Below are positions 33,498 to 42,465 of a DNA stretch of 52,294 bases, in pieces; the stretch's first letter is position 1, and each line of letters starts with the position of its first letter. Made by a program: the position numbers and the translations under genes. The notes below the pieces were generated by a model that was not told the origin of the DNA, did no database searches, and saw only the letters and a program-made list of their open reading frames with translations. Source of the DNA: JAPHSX01 sp050298555 (GTDB taxonomy: Bacteria; Pseudomonadota; Gammaproteobacteria; Thiohalomonadales; Thiohalomonadaceae); NCBI GenBank assembly GCA_050298555.1, contig JBNKUL010000073.1, forward strand, positions 1 to 52,294. The letters are read 5' to 3'.

Positions 33498-35126
33498 GTG
33501 AACAAACAGCCCCAACACAGCAGCGATGTTCTAGTGATCGGCAGCGGTGCCGCCGGCCTCACCCTGGCCCTGCAGCTGGCCGAAACGGCCCGTGTCACCG
33601 TGCTCGCCAAGGGGGCGATGAACGAGGGCTGCACCCTCTATGCCCAGGGCGGCATCGCCGCGGTGCTGGACAAGGACGATACGGTCGACTCCCATGTGGA
33701 AGATACCCTGCGCGCCGGGGCCGGCCTGTGCGATCCCGGCGTGGTGCAGTATGTGGCGGAGAACGCCGCCGAGGCGATTCACTCCCTCATCGCTCACGGC
33801 GTGAAGTTCACCCGCGAGCGCCACGAGGACGGCCTGGGCAGCTACCACCTCACCCGCGAGGGCGGTCATAGCCACCGCCGCGTGATCCACGCCGCCGACG
33901 CTACCGGCAAGGCGGTAGAGAGCAGCCTGTTGCAGCAGGCTGAGGCCAACCCCAATATCACCCTGCATCAGCACCGCCTCGCCATCGACCTGATCACCAG
34001 CGCCAAGCTGGGCGATGGTGACAACCGGGTGCTGGGGGCCTACGTCTTCAACCGCGACACCGATCACGTCGAGGTCTACCGTGCCCGCTTCGTGGTACTG
34101 GCCACCGGCGGTGCCAGCAAGACCTACCTCTACACCAGCAACCCCGACCTCTCCACCGGCGACGGTATCGCCATGGCGTGGCGCGCCGGTTGCCGTGTCG
34201 CCAATATGGAGTTCAACCAGTTCCACCCCACCTGCCTCTACCACCCCAAGGCCAAGTCCTTCCTGGTGACCGAGGCGATACGTGGTGAGGGTGGGCTGCT
34301 CAAGCTGCCCGACGGCAGCCGCTTTATGGACCGCTTCGACGAACGCGCCGAGCTGGCGCCGCGCGACATCGTCGCCCGCGCCATCGACCATGAGATGAAG
34401 CGCCTCGGTGCCGAGTGCCTCTACCTCGACATCAGCCACCAACCGGCCGAGTTCATCACCGAGCACTTCCCTACCATCTACGCCCGCTGCATGGAGTTGG
34501 GGATCGACATCACCAGGGAACCGATCCCGGTGGTCCCCGCCGCCCACTACACCTGCGGCGGCGTGATGACCGATATCCACGGCCAGACCGACCTGCCCGG
34601 CCTCTACGCCATCGGCGAGGTCACCTTTACCGGCATGCACGGCGCCAACCGCATGGCCAGCAACTCCCTGCTCGAGTGCCTGGTCTTCGGTCACTCCGCG
34701 GCCAAGGCGATCGCCGTCCACCTCGACGAGGTGGAGATGCCCGAGACGCTACCCGCCTGGGACGAAAGCCGCGTCACCGACTCCGACGAAGAAGTCGTCG
34801 TCTCGCACAACTGGGAAGAGCTGCGCCACTTCATGTGGGACTACGTCGGCATCGTGCGCACCAACAAACGGCTGCAGCGCGCCAAGCGCCGCGTCGACCT
34901 GCTGGCCAATGAAATCGAAGAGTATTACGGCAACTTCCGTGTCACCAACGACCTGCTGGAGCTGCGTAACCTGGTAGTGGTAGCTGATCTGATTATTCGC
35001 TCAGCGATGGAAAGGAAGGAGAGTCGGGGGTTGCACTATACGTTGGACTATCCTGCCGTCGATGAGAAGCTGGCTAGGAATACTGTTTTGGTGCCGGGGA
35101 ATTATTTGAGATCGGTTGGAGTGTAA
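33498..35126 (+). CDS. nadB: L-aspartate oxidase
   Basis: The GTG at 33498, with GGGAG just upstream, gives 542 residues, the E. coli NadB length; the longer frame to 33390 has no family resemblance. The FAD motif IGSGAAGLTLALQL, the NEGCTLYAQGGIAAV loop, EFNQFHPTCLYHP and PAAHYTCGGV are all typical of NadB. It oxidises aspartate to iminoaspartate for quinolinate and NAD synthesis, with O2 or fumarate as acceptor. It is divergent from rpoE. Confidence 0.97.
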   Translation: MNKQPQHSSDVLVIGSGAAGLTLALQLAETARVTVLAKGAMNEGCTLYAQGGIAAVLDKDDTVDSHVEDTLRAGAGLCDPGVVQYVAENAAEAIHSLIAHGVKFTRERHEDGLGSYHLTREGGHSHRRVIHAADATGKAVESSLLQQAEANPNITLHQHRLAIDLITSAKLGDGDNRVLGAYVFNRDTDHVEVYRARFVVLATGGASKTYLYTSNPDLSTGDGIAMAWRAGCRVANMEFNQFHPTCLYHPKAKSFLVTEAIRGEGGLLKLPDGSRFMDRFDERAELAPRDIVARAIDHEMKRLGAECLYLDISHQPAEFITEHFPTIYARCMELGIDITREPIPVVPAAHYTCGGVMTDIHGQTDLPGLYAIGEVTFTGMHGANRMASNSLLECLVFGHSAAKAIAVHLDEVEMPETLPAWDESRVTDSDEEVVVSHNWEELRHFMWDYVGIVRTNKRLQRAKRRVDLLANEIEEYYGNFRVTNDLLELRNLVVVADLIIRSAMERKESRGLHYTLDYPAVDEKLARNTVLVPGNYLRSVGV

Positions 35127-35203
35127 GGACAACTGATACTAGCTTCAAACTCTATACATTAACTCTGATGACGCAATCTAGTTATTCACACAAGGAATTA
35201 ATA

Positions 35204-35536
35204 GTGAGAGCGATATTCTTTTTCATCTCTACCATTATTACTTCACAGGTAATGGCAGATAATTTGTGCCCGATTAATGAGAAAGTTGAACCAGACGTAC
35301 GCATACCCGAATCATACTTTACAAAAGAACGCGCAGAACAATCGATCGCAAGAATTCAGCAAATAGTGTCAGGCACAGATAAAGAGTATGAGTGGATTAC
35401 GGTTCCTAATTCACTAAAAATAATTGAAGGTTATGTTTTAAGGAGAGATGCACTCAATGCTCAAGGGATTATGACTGAGTATTATAAGTCACAATTTTGT
35501 ACATTTATGCAAACACAAGCATGGTGGTACGATTAA
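35204..35536 (+). CDS. Small secreted protein of unknown family in an AT-rich islet
   Basis: From the GTG at 35204 (AAGGA 7 bases upstream) the protein has 110 residues with a signal peptide (AIFFFISTIITSQVMA) and two Cys in the mature part (NLCPINEK and SQFCTFM). An ATG frame start at 35168 is less likely. I do not recognise the family. Base composition differs from the neighbours: 21 of 60 bases are G or C in 35221-35280, and AT-ending codons dominate. That suggests recent acquisition. It converges with and overlaps ygfX by 4 bases. Confidence 0.6.
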   Translation: MRAIFFFISTIITSQVMADNLCPINEKVEPDVRIPESYFTKERAEQSIARIQQIVSGTDKEYEWITVPNSLKIIEGYVLRRDALNAQGIMTEYYKSQFCTFMQTQAWWYD

Positions 35537-35955
35537 TCCTTGTCCCCATACAACTCCAAATAAACCCCCAACCTCCGCCAAACACCCCCATCAACCTCCC
35601 GCCGCCACAAAACAAACGCCCTTTTCCCCTTATCACCGGAAAACATCAGGACAGCAATTGGATAACTCACCACACTCTCCCCCAACAGCTCCAACTTCTC
35701 GTCACCACACAGCCACCCACCATTCCCCCGCAACACCAACTCACACGCCTCGCCGCCCAATTCCGGCCGTTCACGCCAGCTCTTCAAGCCCACCACGATC
35801 AACACGACAAACACAGCCACCTTTAGCCACGGCGGCACCTGCGCCAGCAGCAACGAGACAACGCAGAGGGAGAGAAAAAGAATAAACACCGCCCGCAGTC
35901 GCACTGAGTGCCCAACCCGAATCCTCAGCGGCGTACCATATCTCGGTGATTGCAC
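35533..35955 (-). CDS. YgfX-family membrane protein (CptA-like)
   Basis: The 140-residue protein has two closely spaced hydrophobic helices (about 22-60), then a soluble domain with LRGNGGWLCGDEKLELLGESVVSY and a C-terminal WRRLGVYLEL segment, the general pattern of YgfX. In E. coli ygfX follows sdhE and sits beside ygfZ. Here it is beside ygfZ but no sdhE-like frame fits in the 92-base gap. The identity rests on topology, pattern and neighbour. Confidence 0.65.
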   Translation of the reverse strand: MQSPRYGTPLRIRVGHSVRLRAVFILFLSLCVVSLLLAQVPPWLKVAVFVVLIVVGLKSWRERPELGGEACELVLRGNGGWLCGDEKLELLGESVVSYPIAVLMFSGDKGKRAFVLWRREVDGGVWRRLGVYLELYGDKD

Positions 35956-35990
35956 GGAAAAGCTCCTTTTCTCCTATGGTTGAATTAACC

Positions 35991-36019
35991 TTACCACGGC
36001 ATCCATATTTCGCTATGCT
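35991..36019 (+). promoter_or_regulatory. Candidate promoter of ygfZ
   Basis: TTACCA (35991-35996) and TATGCT (36014-36019) are 17 bases apart, each matching four of six consensus bases. Transcription would begin about 20 bases before the ygfZ ATG. Confidence 0.4.
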
Positions 36020-36047
36020 TAGCACACTGATTTAGTGGGAATAACCG

Positions 36048-37106
36048 ATGGACAACGAACAGAACAGCTGGCTCGAACACCTGCAGCAACAGGGGGCAAA
36101 TATCGTCGATGGCCGTGTGGCCGATTTCGGTAGTGCCGCCGACGAGCTGAAGGCCGCGGTCAGCGGCGACGTAATGATCCCCCTCACCCACCTCGGCCTG
36201 ATTAAGGCCAGTGGCGCCGATACTGCCGACTTCCTGCAGGGGCAGACCAGTAATGACGTGCGTTCGGTCGATAACGAGCACCACCAGCTCGGCAGCTACT
36301 GTACCCCCAAGGGTCGCATGTTGGCGCTCTACACCCTGTTTAAGCGCGACGATGACTTCTACCTGCAGCTGCCCCGTGCAGTACGGGAGCCGGTACAGAA
36401 GCGCTTGACCATGTTTGTGATGCGCTCTGATGTGAAGCTTGAGGACGTCAGCAACAGCATCCCCGCCTTTGCGCTCTGCGGCCCGCAGGCCGAGGCCTTG
36501 CTGCAGAAGGCGCTGGGCGCTTGCCCTGCGGAGCCTGAGCAGAGTCTGACCGTTGACGATGTCACGCTGCTGCGCCGTCCCGGCTCCAATCCGCGCTTTA
36601 TCTGTTTCGCCCCGAGCGAGCGGCTCGCCACGCTGTGGGACACACTAGCCGCTGACGCGACACCCGCTGGCGCCGACGCCTGGGAACTGCTGGAGATCCG
36701 TGCCGGCATCCCCATTGTGGAGGTGGCGACGGTAGAGGCCTTCGTGCCGCAGATGGTCAACCTGCAGCGGGTCAACGGCGTCAGCTTCAAGAAGGGGTGC
36801 TACCCCGGACAGGAGGTGGTGGCGCGCATGCAGTACCTGGGCAAACTCAAGCGCCGCATGTACCGGGCGCATAGCGACGCCATACCTGCACCGCAGGCCG
36901 GCACCGAGCTCTACTCCGCCGCCTCGCAAAGCGGTCAAGGTGCCGGCAAGGTGGTGCGGGCCTGCCCCTCTCCCGAGGGTGGCAGCGAGCTGCTGGTGGT
37001 CAGCGAGATCAGTAGCGCCGAACAGGGGCCACTGCTGCTGGTGGACGAGAACGGCCCGCAACTCGAGGTGCTCGAGCTCCCCTACGCCTACGAAGATAAC
37101 GATTAA
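36048..37106 (+). CDS. ygfZ: YgfZ, folate-binding protein for Fe-S and tRNA modification enzymes
   Basis: The 352-residue protein has the GcvT-like folate-binding fold. The diagnostic motif K-G-C-Y-P-G-Q-E contains Cys251. YgfZ supports a subset of Fe-S enzymes such as MiaB, probably with tetrahydrofolate. The N-terminal QGQTSNDV segment is also typical of the family. It lies 24 bases upstream of the HDOD gene in the same direction. Confidence 0.95.
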   Translation: MDNEQNSWLEHLQQQGANIVDGRVADFGSAADELKAAVSGDVMIPLTHLGLIKASGADTADFLQGQTSNDVRSVDNEHHQLGSYCTPKGRMLALYTLFKRDDDFYLQLPRAVREPVQKRLTMFVMRSDVKLEDVSNSIPAFALCGPQAEALLQKALGACPAEPEQSLTVDDVTLLRRPGSNPRFICFAPSERLATLWDTLAADATPAGADAWELLEIRAGIPIVEVATVEAFVPQMVNLQRVNGVSFKKGCYPGQEVVARMQYLGKLKRRMYRAHSDAIPAPQAGTELYSAASQSGQGAGKVVRACPSPEGGSELLVVSEISSAEQGPLLLVDENGPQLEVLELPYAYEDND

Positions 37107-37130
37107 GCCGAACGAATAAGGAATAATAAG

Positions 37131-37973
37131 ATGGCATCGGAGTTGGCAACACAGTTCCTGCAGGAGCTGCTCAGCGACCTGGAGAATAACCGCCTGGTAC
37201 TCCCTACCCTGCCCGAGGTCGCCCTCAAGGTACGCGATGCGGTCGATGATGACGACGCAACCCTCGACAGGATCACCGCAGTCATCGCCACCGATGCAGC
37301 GCTCAGCGCCCGCCTCATCCAGGTGGCAAACAGCCCGCTGATGCGGGCCACTCAGCTGATAGATAGTCTGGAGATGGCAGTCAACCGCCTCGGCATGAAA
37401 CTGATCCGCGACATGGCGATCTCCATGGTGATGGAGCAGATGTTCCAGGCCACCTCCGATGTCACCGATCGCAAGCTGCGTGCGATCTGGGAGCACAGCA
37501 CTGGAGTGGCGGCCATCAGCCACGCCCTGGCGGGGGTCTACACCCAGCTCCCCCCCGAGCAGGCGATGCTTGCCGGGCTGGTGCATGAGATCGGCGCCCT
37601 GCCGATCCTCACCAAGGCCGAGGCGTATCCACAGTTGCTGGAGGACGAGGCCGAGCTGAACCATATTATCGACAAGTTGCACACCCGAATTGGCGAGGCG
37701 ATCCTGCAGGCGTGGAACTTCCCGCCCGAACTGGTGAAGGTGGCGGCGCAACACGAGGAGATCTACCGCGATTCTGAGCAAGTAGACCTGGTCGATGTGG
37801 TTATCGTCGCCAACCTGCAGTCACATATCAACGAGCAACATCCATTGCGTGATAAAGACTGGAGCAACGTCCCGGCCTTCAGCAAGCTCGGCCTTAACCA
37901 CGACGTCAACGTGGTGGATATGGAAGAGACCGCAGAGGATATTAAGGAGACGCAGCGTCTATTGAACAGCTAA
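37131..37973 (+). CDS. HDOD-domain signalling protein
   Basis: The 280-residue protein has an HDOD domain (about 20-215): LPTLPEVALKVRDAVDDDDATLDRI, then IATDAALSARLIQVANSPLM and MLAGLVHEIGALPIL. It lacks a full HD-GYP catalytic set, as HDOD proteins do, so it is more likely a regulatory scaffold than an enzyme. AAGGAATAATAAG precedes the ATG. It ends before a bidirectional terminator. Confidence 0.92.
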   Translation: MASELATQFLQELLSDLENNRLVLPTLPEVALKVRDAVDDDDATLDRITAVIATDAALSARLIQVANSPLMRATQLIDSLEMAVNRLGMKLIRDMAISMVMEQMFQATSDVTDRKLRAIWEHSTGVAAISHALAGVYTQLPPEQAMLAGLVHEIGALPILTKAEAYPQLLEDEAELNHIIDKLHTRIGEAILQAWNFPPELVKVAAQHEEIYRDSEQVDLVDVVIVANLQSHINEQHPLRDKDWSNVPAFSKLGLNHDVNVVDMEETAEDIKETQRLLNS

Positions 37974-37993
37974 CTCCTTTCGAGCGCACAAAG

Positions 37994-38020
37994 AAAAGGC
38001 CCGCATTAGCGGGCCTTTTT
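37994..38020. terminator. Bidirectional terminator between the HDOD gene and the rhodanese gene
   Basis: AAAAGGCCCGC and GCGGGCCTTTT form an 11-bp stem around ATTA with a run of five T on the plus strand and of four on the minus strand. It ends both convergent transcripts. Confidence 0.9.
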
Positions 38021-38038
38021 CGTTTGCAGGCGCGATGC

Positions 38039-38458
38039 TTAGCGTCGCACGAGTGGTCGATTCTCGCTTATCCAGCGGGTAATACCATTGCGCACGTTAT
38101 ACACCTTGGTATAGCCCATCTTCTCCACCAGGTGTCGAGCCAGGGCACTGGTACGGTTTCCGGTACGGCAGATCAACAATACCGGGTCATTTTTGCCGAT
38201 GGCGCGAGTGAACTTTTCCAGAAAGCCCGGCATCACCCTGCCCTGACCATCGATAAAGGTGAGACGACGACTACCCTCGATGATACCGGTTTGACGCCAC
38301 TCCTCTGCTCGACGGATATCGTAGAGCGGTACCCCCTGCTGCATCAGCTGCAGCAGGCCGTCGTTGTCGACGTTGGTATAGGGCAGCTCCTCGGAACAAG
38401 CGCCCAGCAGCAGGGCGAACAGCGGCAATAAAAACAGGCGCTTCATCATCATTATCAT
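38039..38458 (-). CDS. Rhodanese-domain lipoprotein
   Basis: The 139-residue protein begins with a lipoprotein signal (KRLFLLPLFALLLGAC, lipobox LGAC). The rhodanese domain follows, with catalytic loop CRTGNRT (Cys near 95) and a PLYDIRRAEEW segment. It would act in the periplasm or at a membrane, perhaps in sulfur transfer. The first ATG overlaps the lysS stop (TAATG), so translation is coupled; several in-frame ATG codons follow at once (ATGATAATGATGATGAAG). Confidence 0.88.
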   Translation of the reverse strand: MIMMMKRLFLLPLFALLLGACSEELPYTNVDNDGLLQLMQQGVPLYDIRRAEEWRQTGIIEGSRRLTFIDGQGRVMPGFLEKFTRAIGKNDPVLLICRTGNRTSALARHLVEKMGYTKVYNVRNGITRWISENRPLVRR

Positions 38459-39969
38459 TAAGCCTGTGGGCGCATGTGCGGGAACAGCAGCACGTCGCGG
38501 ATCGACGGCGCATCGGTGAACAGCATTACCAGGCGGTCGATGCCGATCCCCTCCCCCGCGGTCGGCGGCAGGCCGTGCTCTAGGGCGACGATGTAATCGG
38601 CGTCGAAGTGCATCGCCTCCTCGTCACCGGCGTCCTTCTCCTCGACCTGCTTGCGGAAGCGCTCGGCCTGGTCTTCGGCGTCGTTCAGCTCGGAGAAGCC
38701 GTTGGCCAGCTCGCGGCCGCCGACGAAGAACTCGAAGCGGTCGGTGACGAAGTGGTCGTCGTCGTTGCGTCGTGCCAGCGGCGATACCTCGGTGGGATAG
38801 GCAGTGATAAAGGTAGGGTCCATCAGGCGGTGTTCGACGGTCTTCTCGAAGATCTCGATCTGCACCTTGCCCAGGCCGTAGGACTCCTTCAGCGGGATCT
38901 CCAGGCGCTCGGCGACGGCACGCGCCTGCTCCAGGTCATCCAGCTCGGCCTCGGTGATGTCGGCATTGTAGTGGAGGATCGACTCCTTCACGCTCATACG
39001 GGTAAAGGGCTTGCCGAAGTCGTACTCGTCGCCCTGGTACTTGATGGTGGTGGTGCCCAGTACCGTTTCGGCCAGGCCGCGCAGCATCGCCTCGGTCAGA
39101 TCCATCAGGTCTTTATAGTCGGCGTAGGCCTGATAGAACTCGATCATGGTGAACTCGGGGTTGTGACGGGTCGACAAACCTTCGTTACGGAAGTTGCGGT
39201 TAATCTCGAATACGCGCTCGAAACCGCCCACCACCAGGCGCTTGAGGTAGAGCTCCGGTGCGATGCGCAGGAACAGCTCCATATCGAGGGCGTTGTGGAA
39301 GGTGGTAAAGGGACGTGCGGTGGCGCCACCCGGGATCGCCTGCATCATCGGGGTTTCGACTTCGAGGTAGTCGCGCGCCACCATGAATTCGCGGATGTAG
39401 TGGACGATGGCCGAACGCATTTTGAAGGTGTCACGAGTCACGTCGTTGACGATGAGGTCGATGTAGCGCTGACGGTACTTGGTCTCCTGGTCGGAGAGGC
39501 CGTGGAACTTCTCCGGCAGCGGTCGCAGTGACTTGGTAAGCAGGCGGATGGTGTCGACCTTGACCGACAGCTCGCCCTTGTTGGTCTTGAACAGCACCCC
39601 CTCGGCACCGACGATGTCGCCGATATCCCAGGTCTTGAAGCTGTCATAGACCTCATCGCCCACCATCGCCTTCTGTACATAGACCTGGATGGTGCCCGAC
39701 ATGTCCTTGAGCTGGGCGAAAGAGGCCTTGCCCATGATGCGCTGGCCCATCATGCGACCGGCGACACTGACACGCAGCCCCTCGCCGTCGACCTGCTCCT
39801 TCTCCATCTCGCCATACTTGGCATGCAGCTCACCGGCGACTACGTTACGGCGGAAGTCGTTGGGGAAGGCGACGCCATTCTCGCGAATCGCCGCCAGCTT
39901 GGCGCGACGCTCGGCGATCAACTTGTTCTCGTCCTGGGCTTCGACTTGATTCTCTTCGCTCATCTTCAA
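38458..39969 (-). CDS. lysS: Lysyl-tRNA synthetase, class II
   Basis: The 503-residue protein has the N-terminal OB-fold anticodon-binding domain (about 65-145, VAGRMMGQRIMGKASF) and the class II core with motif 2 (RNFRNEGLSTRHNPEFTMIE) and motif 3 (GIGIDRLVMLFTD). It charges tRNA-Lys. It follows prfB by 12 bases, the common prfB-lysS order. The stop overlaps the rhodanese gene start. Confidence 0.98.
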   Translation of the reverse strand: MKMSEENQVEAQDENKLIAERRAKLAAIRENGVAFPNDFRRNVVAGELHAKYGEMEKEQVDGEGLRVSVAGRMMGQRIMGKASFAQLKDMSGTIQVYVQKAMVGDEVYDSFKTWDIGDIVGAEGVLFKTNKGELSVKVDTIRLLTKSLRPLPEKFHGLSDQETKYRQRYIDLIVNDVTRDTFKMRSAIVHYIREFMVARDYLEVETPMMQAIPGGATARPFTTFHNALDMELFLRIAPELYLKRLVVGGFERVFEINRNFRNEGLSTRHNPEFTMIEFYQAYADYKDLMDLTEAMLRGLAETVLGTTTIKYQGDEYDFGKPFTRMSVKESILHYNADITEAELDDLEQARAVAERLEIPLKESYGLGKVQIEIFEKTVEHRLMDPTFITAYPTEVSPLARRNDDDHFVTDRFEFFVGGRELANGFSELNDAEDQAERFRKQVEEKDAGDEEAMHFDADYIVALEHGLPPTAGEGIGIDRLVMLFTDAPSIRDVLLFPHMRPQA

Positions 39970-39981
39970 TCTTCTCGTCTG

Positions 39982-41080
39982 TTACAGGCCGCTCTTCAGG
40001 CTGGCCTCAATAAATTTGTCCAAATCACCGTCCAACACCGCCTGGGTGTTGCCGGTCTCGATCCCGGTACGCAGGTCCTTAATGCGCGACGCATCGAGCA
40101 CATAGGAGCGGATCTGGCTACCCCAACCGATGTCGGCCTTGGTGTCCTCCAGCGCCTGGGCACTCTCGTTACGCTTCTGGATCTCCAGCTCGTAGAGTTT
40201 CGCCTTCAGCTGTTTCCACGCCTGGTCACGGTTCTTGTGCTGGGAGCGATCGTTCTGGCACTGCACCACAATGCCGGTGGGCATGTGGGTCAGTCGGATC
40301 GCCGAGTCGGTCTTGTTGACGTGCTGACCACCGGCTCCGGAGGCGCGGTAGGTATCGGTACGCACATCGGCGGGATTGATGTCGATCTCCACCGAGTCAT
40401 CGATCTCCGGCGAGACGAAGACCGAGGTAAAGGAGGTGTGGCGGCGTCCACCGGAGTCGAAGGGCGACTTGCGCACCAGTCGGTGCACGCCGGTCTCAGT
40501 GCGCAGCCAGCCGAAGGCGTACTCGCCTTCGAAGCGAATGGTGGCGGACTTGATCCCGGCCACGTCGCCGGCGGAGGCCTCCATCAGCTCGGTCTTAAAG
40601 CCATGCGCCTCGCCCCAGCGCAGGTACATGCGCAGCAGCATCTCCGCCCAGTCCTGCGCCTCGGTGCCGCCGGAACCGGCCTGGATGTCGAGGAAGGCGT
40701 TGTTGGGATCCATCTCGCCGGAGAACATACGGCGAAACTCCAGCTCCTCCAGCCGTTTTTCAAACTCGTCGAGGTCCGACTCCACCGCGGCGACGGTCTC
40801 CTCGTCGTCCTCCTCGGCAGCCATCTCCAGCAGGTCCTGGGCATCGCCAAGTCCGGCATTGAGATCATCGATGGTGGATACCACCTTCTCCAGCGCCGAG
40901 CGCTCGCGCCCCAGTTCCTGGGCATACTCCGGCTTGTCCCAAATCGCCGGATCCTCCAGCTCTCGTGAGACCTCGGTCAGGCGTTCGCTCTTGGCCTCAT
41001 AGTCAAAGATACCCCCTCAGGGCATCCACGCGCCCTTGCATATCCTTGATTTTGTTAACAATAAGGTTGATTTCCAGCAT
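39982..41080 (-). CDS. prfB: Peptide chain release factor 2, made by a +1 programmed frameshift
   Basis: The gene starts with ATG at 41080. Frame 0 gives 25 codons (MLEINLIVNKIKDMQG...ALRGYL) and meets TGA at 41003-41005. The slippery site AGG-GGG-TAT-CTT-TGA-C is the canonical one, including the internal SD-like AGGGGG. After skipping one base, GAC begins a 340-codon frame that gives 365 residues in all, the E. coli length. The SPF tripeptide that reads UGA/UAA (KSPFDSGG) and GGQ (GAGGQHVN) are intact. RF2 ends translation at UGA and UAA and so limits its own synthesis. Confidence 0.98.
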
Positions 41081-41275
41081 CGTTCGGTAACCTGATCAGG
41101 TGGTGCAACAAAGCCGCGTATGATACACCACCGTTGTAGTAACGTGAACATAAGTGCCTAACTTTATTGGGAAATCCCATGTGGTTTGGTCTCCTCAATA
41201 AAAAGAGCACACGCTCTATCCTCACAGAACGTATGGGCATATACTCGAACGTGCATATCCAAGTATCGAGGCATT

Positions 41276-42406
41276 ATGAATCCATACGAAGATAAACTCT
41301 CAGCGGTCAACTGCAATATCCCGATCTCGGAAAAACTGAAGTTGATTCACGACGAGGTCAGGCAACACCATCCGCAAGTCGATCGCATCGCCATCGCACT
41401 CTATGAAGAGGAGCGCGACCTGCTAAAAACTTTTGCCTCCAGCTGCGACGGCGTGAAATCCATCGCCTTCTACCAGAGCCGGCTAGGTGACTCGCCATCA
41501 CTACAGGCCATCATCGAAAGTGGCCAGCCTCGCATTTTGAATGACCTGAATGTGCTCAGGGACGTCAACAAGGAGCACACGAAACGCATCGCCAACAGCG
41601 GTTACGGCTCCAGCCATACCACCCCCATCTTCGATGACGGCAAGTTCAACGGCTTTATCTTCCTCAACTCCTATCAGCACGATGCCTTTCTCGAGCCCAC
41701 TTGTGCGGCCCTGGCACCGTTTATCCACCTCATCGGTATGCTGACCTTAAAAGAGCTGGGCCTGACCAAGGTGTTGTTCGGTTCGGTAGCCACTGCTCTC
41801 GATATCAGTCACCACCGTGACCCGGAGACCGGTGCACATCTGGAGCGAATGTCACGCTATGCCCGGATTATTGCCAAGGAGCTGGGACCACAATTTGAGC
41901 TCGACGACGAGTATGTCGAATACATCTACCGCTTTGCCCCCCTGCACGACATCGGCAAGATAGCGGTGCCGGACACCATTCTGTTAAAACCAGGCCGGCT
42001 CGATGAAGAAGAGTTCGCGCAGATGAAGCTGCATGCCCCCAAGGGGCGGGAGATCATGGAGCGCATGCTCAGTAACTTCGACCTGCATGGCATTAAACAC
42101 ATGGAGCTACTGTTGAATATTATCGAATCGCACCACGAGTGTCTGGACGGTTCGGGTTACCCCCGCGGCCTGAAGGGGGATGAGGTGCCATTGGAGGCAC
42201 GCATCATATCGGTAGCGGACATCTTCGATGCCCTCACCAGTGAGCGACCCTACAAAAAGGCGTGGAGCAATGATGAGGCCTTTGCCGAACTGGATAATAT
42301 GGCCAGTCAGGGGCGGCTGGATAAAAGGTGTGTGGAAGCCCTGTTTCGCAATCAGCAGCAAGTCACTCATATTCAGGATACCTTCGCCGACGACCCACTC
42401 GGTTAA
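41276..42406 (+). CDS. GAF and HD-GYP domain protein (c-di-GMP phosphodiesterase type)
   Basis: The start ATG at 41276 follows GAGG; a longer frame from 41186 has no family resemblance. The 376-residue protein has a GAF-like sensor (about 20-150) and an HD-GYP domain (about 165-345). Visible motifs are HHRDPETGAHLERM, HDIGKIAVPD and the GYP loop GSGYPRGLKGDEVP, then RIISVADIFDALTSERPYK. It probably hydrolyses c-di-GMP. Its GAF ligand is unknown. Confidence 0.92.
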   Translation: MNPYEDKLSAVNCNIPISEKLKLIHDEVRQHHPQVDRIAIALYEEERDLLKTFASSCDGVKSIAFYQSRLGDSPSLQAIIESGQPRILNDLNVLRDVNKEHTKRIANSGYGSSHTTPIFDDGKFNGFIFLNSYQHDAFLEPTCAALAPFIHLIGMLTLKELGLTKVLFGSVATALDISHHRDPETGAHLERMSRYARIIAKELGPQFELDDEYVEYIYRFAPLHDIGKIAVPDTILLKPGRLDEEEFAQMKLHAPKGREIMERMLSNFDLHGIKHMELLLNIIESHHECLDGSGYPRGLKGDEVPLEARIISVADIFDALTSERPYKKAWSNDEAFAELDNMASQGRLDKRCVEALFRNQQQVTHIQDTFADDPLG

Positions 42407-42418
42407 GGCTACACAATG

Positions 42419-42444
42419 AAAAAGGGGCCGTTACGGCCCCTTTG
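42419..42444. terminator. Terminator between the HD-GYP gene and dapB
   Basis: AAAGGGGCCG and CGGCCCCTTT form a 10-bp stem around TTA. The run on the minus strand (TTTTTC) is the better one, so it mainly ends the hrcA-to-dapB transcript and may also stop the plus-strand gene. Confidence 0.85.
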
Positions 42445-42465
42445 CAATTGAGCTTATAGTTCCGC

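Noticed and set aside
33531..34721. Minus-strand open frame of 396 codons opposite nadB
   Set aside because: Antisense shadow; Gly/Val/His-rich translation typical of the reverse frame of GC-rich genes.
39823..40968. Plus-strand open frame of 381 codons opposite lysS and prfB
   Set aside because: Antisense shadow across two confident genes and their boundary.
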